A DNA stretch of 64,000 bases from Haematococcus lacustris. Taxonomy: Eukaryota; Chlorophyta; Chlorophyceae; Chlamydomonadales; Haematococcaceae. The stretch covers positions 6,959,153 to 7,023,152 of the forward strand of contig JASKMD010000008.1 in the NCBI GenBank assembly GCA_030144725.1, written 5' to 3'. Shown in pieces: positions 10,016 through 19,187 of the stretch. The notes beneath the pieces were generated by a model, which was given only the letters and a program-made list of their open reading frames with translations, was not told the origin of the DNA and searched no databases. The number at the start of each line of letters is the position of its first letter. Position 1 is the first letter of the stretch. The translations under genes were made by a program, and so were the position numbers.

Positions 10016-11161
10016 ATGAGGATGAGGATTGGGAGCGTCTGCGCGAAGATGAAATTGCTGATGATGACCGACGACGTCGCGAACACGAAGACCTCATGGT
10101 CATGGCTGTGCTTATGCAAAGGCGCCCACCAATGCGGTAGGATGCTGCAGCCACATGTCCAACATGTTGTCTCCACCTGCTTGTCCTTACATTCGCCGCA
10201 TCACCTCATCGCCCAACGCAGAAGGCGTTGGACTGTCAGGCCCCGGTCCTTGCCATTCTACAGCACAGTGCTCATGGCAAATGACATCGACGGCCAGCGT
10301 CTCGTCGATGACGATGAGTATGTCCGGCTGTTCCGGATGGGGCGAGGCACATTCGACTGGCTCAAGTCTCAGCTCGAACCCCGCATCGGGACTCGAGAGC
10401 TCTGTGCTGGTCAACGCTTGGCACTCGCGCTCAGGTATCTTGCCTCCGGTGCTACAATGCGGGTTGTAGCCGCCGACATGGGCCGGGGCCACGCCACAGT
10501 ACACGAGGCTGTGCATGAAGTGTGCGCTGCCATCGTCGATGAGTTGCACGGGATGATACATATGCCCACCACTGTGGAAGAACTCACTCTCAGTGCCTCA
10601 GCATTCATGACTGCGGGCGATGGTCTACCACAATGCTTTGCTGCTGTGGATGGCACACACGTTGCTGTCAAGGACCTTGGTTTACGGGCATTGTACAATC
10701 GGAAGGGGTTCTGTTCATTCAATGTGCAGGCTGTGTGCAATGGTGGAGGGCGGTGGCTTGCCGTGGAAGTTGGCAACGCAGGAAGCATGCATGATGCCCG
10801 CGCTTTTTCTGAGAGCAGTTTGGGCAGGGGGTTGCAAGGCGTTGTAGGTCAATTCTTGTGGTCAGCCAGGATGCCTGTGCAAGGTACAGCAATGCCTATG
10901 TCTATCCTGGCAGACTCCGCATATGCCTGCAGTACATTTGTGTTGCCTGCTTACAAGGACAACGTGGCCAACAGGTGTCCCAACAAAGCACGGTACAACA
11001 CCCTGCACAGCCGTGCCCGCAGCAAAGTTGAGCGTGCATTTGGAAGGCTGAAGATGAGGTGGAGAGTCTTGCTACGTGAGAGTCTTGCCCTGTTCTTCCG
11101 CCGCTGCCTTGATTGCAGCAATAAGCTCAAGAACCTCATCCTCCGGGATGCTATGCAGTAA
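10016..11161 (+). CDS. Harbinger-type DDE transposase
   Basis: A 381-aa ORF of the DDE_4/HARBI1 class, which cuts and pastes the element. An HTH-like helix pair (MRVVAADMGRGHATVHEAV) lies at residues 148-166. The catalytic core shows AAVDGTHVAVK (D212), GNAGSMHDARAF (the family HDxRxF motif), ILADSAYA (D300) and KVERAFGRLKMRW (E339), giving an intact D-D-E set. The first 80 residues look less conserved, so the true start may be internal or follow an intron. No stop or frameshift is seen in the core, so the copy may be recently active. It lies inside TIRs 9860-18698 and runs convergent to a Gln-rich ORF on the other strand. Confidence 0.9.
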   Translation: MRMRIGSVCAKMKLLMMTDDVANTKTSWSWLCLCKGAHQCGRMLQPHVQHVVSTCLSLHSPHHLIAQRRRRWTVRPRSLPFYSTVLMANDIDGQRLVDDDEYVRLFRMGRGTFDWLKSQLEPRIGTRELCAGQRLALALRYLASGATMRVVAADMGRGHATVHEAVHEVCAAIVDELHGMIHMPTTVEELTLSASAFMTAGDGLPQCFAAVDGTHVAVKDLGLRALYNRKGFCSFNVQAVCNGGGRWLAVEVGNAGSMHDARAFSESSLGRGLQGVVGQFLWSARMPVQGTAMPMSILADSAYACSTFVLPAYKDNVANRCPNKARYNTLHSRARSKVERAFGRLKMRWRVLLRESLALFFRRCLDCSNKLKNLILRDAMQ

Positions 11162-11973
11162 TCATGAGCAATGAGCAACATGGCAGGAATGGACTATATA
11201 ACATGTGTCCACGCACATGCACTCACTTATGCTTCGGATCCTCATCAGCGTCATCATCTTCATCAGCAGGCCTGCATTGCAAACACATACATCATGTACG
11301 TATTCAATGCCACGCACAATATGTATTGTTGTGTGCGCTGCACTTGGAGTGCATGAATCCTTTTGTTCTTGCCCACCTCTTGTTCTCCTTGCCAGATTGG
11401 GACTGAGAGGTGGTGGATGATTGGAGTGGGGATGGAAGAGGCTGCGGTTGAATTAGCTGGGTGCCGCTGGGTGTCTGTGGCCGCTGCGTCTGATTCTGCG
11501 GGGCCTGGAACAAATGTAGCAACCGCGCAGACTGCTGCTGCGTCGGCACAGCCTGTTGAGCCTGAGCACACAGGCAAATTAGTGCGGATATTCGTCATCC
11601 TAGGGGGGTAGTTTTTTGATGCGGTTCGCCTCGGATTGTCCTTGCGACTCCAACGCCACTTGACGCTTGTTGAAATTTGAGTATGTGAGCAGTTGGAGTG
11701 TAGGTACCTACAGTACTGTAGATGTCTACAGTACTGTAGAGGTCTACAGTACTGTAGGTCAGATTTGACAAGGTCTCTTGTAAATAGGGTATCATGTTGT
11801 TCTCCACATTCAAACCACCATTTGCTACCGCGATTGCACCGTCAGCTTCTGCGTGCTATAAATAGTGAGAGGCGTCGAAGCGTAGGCCCGCAAGCTCGAT
11901 ATAGATATTTGTGCCGAAAGTTGTGTCCACGCAATAAGGTCGCCATAGGGAGCTACATACATACGTGTAAGGT

Positions 11974-12174
11974 CTAAGGCCGGGGCCCGTCTCTATCGCA
12001 AGCTAGGTCCGTTCTGTCGGTTGTACTGGGTAGCTCGGCTTGCAAGCTCCCGCAAAGCTGTGGATGTTGATGATGCCCCGCAATCACAACAACCTCCTGC
12101 ACCGCACCCTCCCGTGTAATATCGAGTGCGGCAGAGATTGCCCCAAAAGTTGTTTGCGGTTGGCCATCAACCAT
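11974..12174 (-). CDS. Conserved ORF island in TIR element copy 2
   Basis: Counterpart of 4551-4772, again containing TTFGAISAALDITREGAV. Function unknown. Confidence 0.25.
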   Translation of the reverse strand: MVDGQPQTTFGAISAALDITREGAVQEVVVIAGHHQHPQLCGSLQAELPSTTDRTDLACDRDGPRP

Positions 12175-12460
12175 CCATCATTACATATAACCTCACATCA
12201 TTACATCATGACTCTTAGCCTACATCATTACATCACCACTTGTGTTCCTAACACAAGGGCTAGGCTCAGGGTCGGTAACGAATCCTAGAGGCTGAGTAGG
12301 GCTGGGCAGGGCTGGGCTGGGCTGGGCAACATAGGCACGCTTTGTTGTCAGCGCATTTGCATAGCATTGTCGGGATAGCAAACGAGCTTGGGCTTCATTG
12401 AGATGTTCCTGCATGGGGGCGAAGGGGGCATGGGGGTTAAGGATGCATGGGGGGAAGGCA

Positions 12461-13358
12461 CCTACAGTACTGTAGACATCTACAGTACTGTAGACATCTA
12501 CAGTACTGTAGACACCTACAGTACTGTAGACACCTACAGTACTGTAGACATTTACAGTACTGTAGACCCCTACAGTACTGTAGACATCTACAGTACTGCA
12601 GACATCTACAGTACTGTAGACACCTACAGTACTGTAGACACCTACAGTACTGTAGACCCCTACAGTACTGTAGACATCTACAGTACTGTAGACACCTACA
12701 GTACTGTAGACACCTACAGTACTGTAGACATTTACAGTACTGTAGACCCCTACAGTACTGTAGACATCTACAGTACTGCAGACATCTACAGTACTGTAGA
12801 CACCTACAGTACTGTAGACACCTACAGTACTGTAGACCCCTACAGTACTGTAGACATCTACAGTACTGTAGACACCTACAGTACTGTAGACACCTACAGT
12901 ACTGTAGACACCTACAGTACTGTAGACATTTACAGTACTGTAGACCCCTACAGTACTGTAGACATCTACAGTACTGTAGACCCCTACAGTACTGTAGACA
13001 TCTACAGTACTGTAGACACCTACAGTACTGTAGACATCTACAGTACTGTAGACCCCTACAGTACTGTAGACACCTACAGTACTGTAGACATCTACAGTAC
13101 TGTAGACACCTACAGTACTGTAGACACCTACAGTACTGTAGACATCTACAGTACTGTAGACACCTACAGTACTGTAGACACCTACAGTACTGTAGACACC
13201 TACAGTACTGTAGACATCTACAGTACTGTAGACACCTACAGTACTGTAGACACCTACAGTACTGTAGACCCCTACAGTACTGTAGACATCTACAGTACTG
13301 TAGACACCTACAGTACTGTAGACACCTACAGTACTGTAGACACCTACAGTACTGTAGG
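12461..13358. repeat. 18-bp palindromic satellite, copy 2 (about 50 units)
   Basis: Same CTACAGTACTGTAG plus 4-bp spacer unit as 5059-5398, expanded about 2.6-fold. Blocks with identical spacer order recur inside the array, indicating segmental duplication of multi-unit blocks. Confidence 0.96.
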
Positions 13359-14215
13359 CAGCAGCAGCATGGGTGGCAGCAGCAGCAGGGGGGGGGGCAG
13401 CAGCAGCAGGGGGGGGGGCAGCAGCAGCAGGGGGGGGGGCAGCAGCAGCAGGGGGGGGGGCAGCAGCAGCAGCAGCAGGGGGGCAGCAGCAGCAGCAGTA
13501 GGGGGGGTAGCAGCAGCAGCAGCAGGGGGGCAGCAGCAGCAGCAGTAGGGGGGTAGCAGCAGCAGCAGCAGTGGCAGCAGCAGCAGCAGCAGTGGCAGCA
13601 GCAGCAGCAGTAGGGGGGGCAGCAGCAGCAGCAGCAGTGGCAGCAGCAGCAGCAGCAGTAGGGGGGGCAGCAGCAGCAGCAGCAGTGGCAGCAGCAGCAG
13701 CAGCAGTAGGGGGGGCAGCAGCAGCAGCAGTAGGGGGGGCAGCAGCAGCAGCAGTAGGGGGGCAGCAGCAGCAGCAGTAGGGGGGTAGCAGCAGCAGCAG
13801 CAGTGGCAGCAGCAGCAGCAGCAGTGGCAGCAGCAGCAGCAGTAGGGGGGGCAGCAGCAGCAGCAGCAGTGGCAGCAGCAGCAGCAGCAGTAGGGGGGGC
13901 AGCAGCAGCAGCAGTAGGGGGGGCAGCAGCAGCAGCAGTAGGGGGGCAGCAGCAGCAGCAGTAGGGGGGGTAGCAGCAGCAGCAGTAGGGGGGGGTAGCA
14001 GCAGCAGCAGTAGGGGGGTAGCAGCAGCAGCAGCAGGGGCAGCAGCAGCAGCAGCAGCAGTGGCAGCAGCAGCAGCAGTAGGGGGGGCAGCAGCAGCAGT
14101 AGGGGGGGCAGCAGCAGCAGCAGTAGGGGGGTAGCTGCAGCATCAGTAGGGGCAGCAGCAGCAGCAGCAGTGGCAGCAGCAGCAGCAGCAGTGGCAGCAG
14201 CAGCAGATATAGTAG
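13357..14215. repeat. CAG / G-run array, copy 2
   Basis: Alternating (CAG)4-6 and short G-runs, about 860 bp against about 185 bp in copy 1. It contains sublinks GTGG, GTAG and AGTAGGGGGG. Confidence 0.95.
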
Positions 14216-14507
14216 GGGCACTGTAGCACTTACCTACCTTTTGGCTGCTGAGTGAAGGGGGGGGGAGTGGAAGAGTGAAGGCGGGGAGGGGAGGTAGATG
14301 TGGAAGGCGGGAGGTGGGAGGCAGGGAGGCGGGAGACGGGGAGGCGGGAGGCAGGGAGGCGGGAGGTGGGGAGGCGGGAGGCTCAACCGGGTTGGGCTGG
14401 GCGGGGGTGGGTTGGGTTGGGGGCATGGGTTGGGGTGGGTGGGGGCATGGGTTGGGGGCATGGGTTGGGGTGGGTGGGGGCATGGGTGGGGGTGGGGGCG
14501 GGGGAGG

Positions 14508-14673
14508 GAGCGGGGGCGGGGGCGGGGGCGGGGGCGGGGGCGGGGGCGGGGGCGGGGGCGGGGGCGGGGGCGGGGGCGGGGGCGGGGGCGGGGGCGGGGG
14601 CGGGGGCGGGGGCGGGGGCGGGGGCGGGGGCGGGGGCGGGGGCGGGGGCGGGGGCGGGGGCGGGGGCGGGGGA
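14508..14673. repeat. (GGGGGC)n array
   Basis: About 27 hexamers where copy 1 has only three or four. Strong G-quadruplex potential on the plus strand. Confidence 0.95.
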
Positions 14674-15361
14674 GGATGAATTGGGAGGGGGTGGTTGTAT
14701 AAGGAAAGTGGAGGGGAGGTGACCCATCAGACCTGCAACCAAGGGGCGTGCACGCGCGGTAGGGTGACCAGGCTGGGCACTGTGTTAGCTATCACCGTGG
14801 CCTTACCTTTGTGGTCCTCCTGGCCTCCTACCTGCTCACACCAGGCAACATATCCCATGCGCCAGTGGGGTGGGACTGCGGTGGGGAGTGTAGGGTTTAG
14901 GGAAGGGAAGGTGGGGTGAGGTGGGGGTTGCGATGCCACGTCAATCGAAGGGTGGGAGAGGGGAAGGGTAGGCTTGACAAGTATGGGAGGGGAGAGGGAG
15001 GGAGAGGGGGAAGGGAGGGGTGGGAAGAGGGTGGGTGGGGCGGGCTTTCTCCTGGCTGCTGGGATGTCAGGGGAGAGGTGACGGGGAGGAAGAGGGGGAA
15101 GGGAAGGGGAGGTCCATGGGGAGGGCGAGAGAAGTGGGGAGCGCATTGATAGTCTCACGTGTAGGCGCACAAGACCTGCGGCAATGATGTGACGATTTGT
15201 GTAACGAAGCAAACATTGGACATGGGTACTAGATGCACTCACCATTAGAGTAGGGAGATGAAGAGCTGGCAGATGGAGGGGCAGGTGTAGCAGCCCTCCA
15301 TTACAACCCACCTTCCTTTGTCCTCACCTCAGTAGGAAGTGCAGGGTGGGAGAGTAGGGTT

Positions 15362-16087
15362 GGGTTGGGCTGGGCTGGGCTGGGCTGGGCTGGGCTGGGC
15401 TGGGCTGGGCTGGGCTGGGCTGGGCTGGGCTGGGCTGGGCTGGGCTGGGCTGGGCTGGGCTGGGCTGGGCTGGGCTGGGCTGGGCTGGGCTGGGCTGGGC
15501 TGGGCTGGGCTGGGCTGGGCTGGGCTGGGCTGGGCTGGGCTGGGCTGGGCTGGGCTGGGCTGGGCTGGGCTGGGCTGGGCTGGGCTGGGCTGGGCTGGGC
15601 TGGGCTGGGCTGGGCTGGGCTGGGCTGGGCTGGGCTGGGCTGGGCTGGGCTGGGCTGGGCTGGGCTGGGCTGGGCTGGGCTGGGCTGGGCTGGGCTGGGC
15701 TGGGCTGGGCTGGGCTGGGCTGGGCTGGGCTGGGCTGGGCTGGGCTGGGCTGGGCTGGGCTGGGCTGGGCTGGGCTGGGCTGGGCTGGGCTGGGCTGGGC
15801 TGGGCTGGGCTGGGCTGGGCTGGGCTGGGCTGGGCTGGGCTGGGCTGGGCTGGGCTGGGCTGGGCTGGGCTGGGCTGGGCTGGGCTGGGCTGGGCTGGGC
15901 TGGGCTGGGCTGGGCTGGGCTGGGCTGGGCTGGGCTGGGCTGGGCTGGGCTGGGCTGGGCTGGGCTGGGCTGGGCTGGGCTGGGCTGGGCTGGGCTGGGC
16001 TGGGCTGGGCTGGGCTGGGCTGGGCTGGGCTGGGCTGGGCTGGGCTGGGCTGGGCTGGGCTGGGCTGGGCTGGGCTGGGCTGGGCTG
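15362..16087. repeat. (GGGCT)n array, copy 2
   Basis: About 144 nearly perfect pentamers; counterpart of 6716-7171. Confidence 0.97.
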
Positions 16088-16857
16088 CAACACAAGGGAG
16101 GCAACAGTGGGAACGTTGTGGGAGGTGATGAAATGGTGGTGGTGGTGGTGGTGAGGGGGACTGGGAGGGGGTGGTGAACAGGGAGGTACTAGGCGTGATT
16201 GTAAGGCCTGCAGCAACCAGGTGTGGTAGCGGTTAGGCTGGATACTAAGGGCTATGCTGCGCAATGCTAGCTCCTTCTAAGCTCTTACCTTGGTCCTAAG
16301 CTCTTACCATGGTCCGTCTGGCCTCTTCGCTGCTCACAACACGTTGCACCTGCCTTGCGTTGGTGCATCAATGCTTGCGATAATTGCGGAGAATCGTTGC
16401 GAGGAAACTGGCCGCGAGGCTAGCTGCGATGCTGGCTGCGAGGCTGGCTGCGAGGCTGGCTGCGAAACTGGCTGCGAGGCTGGCTGCGAGGAAAATGGCT
16501 GCGAGGCTGGCTGCGAGGTGAGATCCTCGCACCGAGCTGCCTCACAGGTATGCTTCTGCGCTGCTGGACCAGCTGTGTGGCCGCGAGGTTGATTGCCGAG
16601 TATGTGGCTGCGAGTATGGGTTAGATGTGGCTGCGAGTATGGGTAACCTCGTGCGATGCCATCTGTGGACCAGCTGCGTGGCCGCGAGGTTGATTGCCGA
16701 GTATGTGGCTGCGAGTATGGGCTAGATGCGGCTGCGAGTATGGGTAACCTCGTGCGATGCCATCGCTGCAATACCGGCTACACGATGCTGCGACTAAGTG
16801 TTGGACGGATGCCTGAATGCAAGTGAGATGTTCAGAATTTTTCTAAGTGCTTAAAGG

Positions 16858-17780
16858 CTACAGTACTGTAAGTGGTCTCTCGAGGTACCTCGAGGTACCT
16901 CGAGGTACTGTAGATGTCTACAGTACTGTAGATGTCTACAGTACTGTAAATGTCTACAGTACTGTAGAGGTCTACAGTACTGTAGATGTCTACAGTACTG
17001 TAGATGTCTACAGTACTGTAAATGGTCTCTCGAGGTACCTCGAGGTACCTCGAAATACTGTAGATGTCTACAGTACTGTAGATGTGTACAGTACTGTAGA
17101 CATCTACAGTATTGTAGAGGTCTATAGTACTGTAGATGTCTACAGTACTGTAGATGTCTACAGTACTGTAAGTGGTCCCTCGAGGTACCTCGAGGTACCT
17201 ACAGTACTGTAGATGTCTACAGTACTGTAGATGTCTACAGTACTGTAGATGTCTACAGTACTGTAGGTGTCTACAGTACTGTAGAGGTCTACAGTACTGT
17301 AGATGTCTACAGTACTGTAAGTGGTCCCTCGAGGTACCTCGAGGTACCTACAGTACTGTAGATGTCTACAGTACTGTAGATGTCTACAGTACTGTAGATG
17401 TCTACAGTACTGTAGGTGTCTACAGTACTGTAGAGGTCTACAGTACTGTAGATGTCTACAGTACTGTAGATGTCTACAGTACTGTAAATGGTCTCTCGAG
17501 GTACCTCGAGGTACCTCGAAATACTGTAGATGTCTACAGTACTGTAGATGTGTACAGTACTGTAGACATCTACAGTATTGTAGAGGTCTATAGTACTGTA
17601 GATGTCTACAGTACTGTAGATGTCTACAGTACTGTAAGTGGTCTCTCGAGGTACCTCGAGGTACCTACAGTACTGTAGATGTCTACAGTACTGTAGATGT
17701 CTACAGTACTGTAGATGTCTACAGTACTGTAAGTGGTCTCTCGCGAGGTACCCCGACAGTACTGTAGACACCTACAGTAC
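16858..17780. repeat. Mixed palindrome array near right end, copy 2
   Basis: CTACAGTACTGTAG-type units in higher-order blocks separated by GTCTCTCGAGGTACCTCGAG segments. A block of about 320 bp occurs twice with small changes. Confidence 0.92.
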
Positions 17781-18404
17781 TGTAGCATGGCCGTATCTCA
17801 CCAACCGCGCAAAATCACGAATTTTAGTTTCAACCCCCGATCTTACAATGCCTTCTTTAGACTATGTACCAAGTCCGAGGCTCTGTTCGTGTACTCGCGA
17901 GGTACCCCGACAGTACTGTAGACACCTACAGTAATGTAGCATGGCCGTATCTCACCAACCGCGCAAAATCACGAATTTTAGTTTCAACCCCCAATCTTAC
18001 AATGCCTTCATTTGACTATGTACCAAGTCCGAGGCTCTGAATCTCAAAAATGCTGTTACTAATTTGCCTGAGTGAGGCTGCAAGGCCTGCAGTGCCAAAG
18101 TCTCGGGCTGGCCTTGCAGTGCCAACGTTGGCGACGCCTGCGTCCGATTCTGCGGGGCCTGCAACATCGGAAACAGCTGGGCGGGCTGCAGCTGCGTTGG
18201 CACGGCTTGCTGCGCCTGGGGCTGAAAGGCTTGCATAGCCTGGCCCTGCCGTGCCAGCATCGGCGACGTTTGCGTCTGAGCTCGCGCCTGTAAGAGGATA
18301 CGCAGCTGGGCCTGCAACTGTGGCAGGTTGGGCTGCTGCATTTGTCGCAGCGGACTTCCCTGTACGGCTACCCTGCTTAAAAGATTCCTTCACCTGACCC
18401 AACG

Positions 18405-18480
18405 GCCCGTCATTCTACATCATTCTAACCTCGGTTCAAACGCGGCGGAAAGGAGGCTAGAATGATGAAGAATGACGGGC
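18405..18480. repeat. 76-bp snapback palindrome
   Basis: Arms 18405-18432 and 18453-18480 are inverted repeats of 28 bp with two mismatches (starting GCCCGTCATTCT) around a 20-bp loop. Likely a tiny foldback MITE inside the Harbinger element. No clear target duplication. Confidence 0.7.
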
Positions 18481-19066
18481 GGGTACTGTCGTTAAAGTGC
18501 ACGAACCGACGAAACCGACCGCCCCTCGCCGTCTCCTTTTGGGCTGCTGAGCAGCTCCCCTGACTGCTGTGAATGCGGAGTCTGATCGTGCTGGGTCACA
18601 ACGAGCAGGGACGCGGCCAGTGGCCCTTAACGCGATAAAGTGCGTCGGTTAGGCGAGAAAAACGAAAAACGAAAAACGAATCGAGTGCGAACAGGGCCCA
18701 TGAATACGAACTATTGCCCATCAACTGCCTTGCAGTTCGAGTAGTTAGGCGAAGTATCCGCCGCGTCAGCCGTCGACGTCAGCCACTTCGCTCCCCCACT
18801 TGCATTAGAGCCGTAAGTCACATGGCGGGACATCCGCATAGTGGCAATCGCAATATGCTGCTACAACGGACAACCGCTGGATACTCAATAAATTCAAACT
18901 ATTAATAAAACCGCGACCGCGAATAGGGCCCTAAAGTCGAGAAAAATACCCTTTTCCCATTGGCGAGGCTACCGGTCAGGTCCCACAAGGTCTGTTTGGC
19001 AAAATGTACCGTGAGCCATTTGATGTCGCGCTTACACAGCCTTGATCAGCGAGCCTTTCCGATATG

Positions 19067-19080
19067 CCTACTGCATCAAA
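19067..19080. repeat. Retrotransposon target-site duplication, 3' side
   Basis: CCTACTGCATCAAA, identical to 30470-30483. The uninterrupted version of this site occurs at about 9280-9293 (minus strand) in the left element X. Confidence 0.9.
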
Positions 19081-19130
19081 GAAGAAGAAGAAGAAGAAGA
19101 CTACGCCGGTATTCACCGGCGTGCATTAAG
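19081..19130 (-). other. Retrotransposon 3' end: TTC tail and hairpin
   Basis: On the minus strand the element ends with ACGCCGGTGAATACCGGCGT (perfect 8-bp stem, 4-nt loop), then seven TTC-type units. A terminal stem plus simple-repeat tail is a plausible recognition site for the element's reverse transcriptase. A similar hairpin and tail occurs at 43741-43800. Confidence 0.75.
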
Positions 19131-19187
19131 GGAGGAGCTACCGCCTGGGGCGCGGCCTGCTCCCACCGTCGAGAAGCAATAGACCTC

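Larger units (their letters stand above)
11567..18074. mobile_element. Palindrome-array TIR element, copy 2
   Basis: Same termini as copy 1 (CACACAGGCAAATTAGT at 11567; inverted, ending at 18074) and the same internal order, but 6.5 kb because most arrays are longer. The flanks AGCCTGAG and AGGCTGCA give only a weak 8-bp duplication. The right subterminal block is tandemly duplicated (about 17786-17940 and 17941-18060). Unique-sequence blocks are nearly identical to copy 1, so divergence is mostly repeat-number change. Confidence 0.75.
11304..18341 (-). pseudogene. Gln/Pro-rich second Harbinger ORF, split
   Basis: Two minus-strand pieces flank the nested TIR element: 18075-18341 (begins MQQPNLPQLQAQLRILLQ) and 11304-11566 (contains LLHLFQAPQNQTQ and ends near KENKRWARTKGF). 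Both contain a LFxxLQAPQN-like repeat, so they probably belonged to one protein. PIF/Harbinger elements normally encode a second Myb-like accessory protein, but no Myb domain is visible here. The palindromic insertion at 18405-18480 may also interrupt its upstream part. Assigned by position only. Confidence 0.35.
9619..18930. mobile_element. PIF/Harbinger element, outer boundaries
   Basis: Terminal inverted repeat GGCCCTATTCGCGGTCGC at 9619-9636 and inverted at 18913-18930, flanked by CTA on both sides (9616-9618, 18931-18933). A second, inner pair, GGCCCTGTTCGCACTCGATT continuing to 29 identical bases, lies at 9860-9888 and inverted at 18670-18698, flanked by CAT on both sides. A 3-bp duplication is typical of PIF/Harbinger. 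Two nested pairs suggest a Harbinger inserted into a related non-autonomous element. Removing the nested TIR element (11567-18074) leaves about 2.8 kb. Confidence 0.75.

Noticed and set aside
12388..13556. Long ORFs of repeated YSTVD / LQYCR on both strands
   Set aside because: Product of an 18-bp palindromic repeat that leaves all six frames open; no start context or non-repeat domain.
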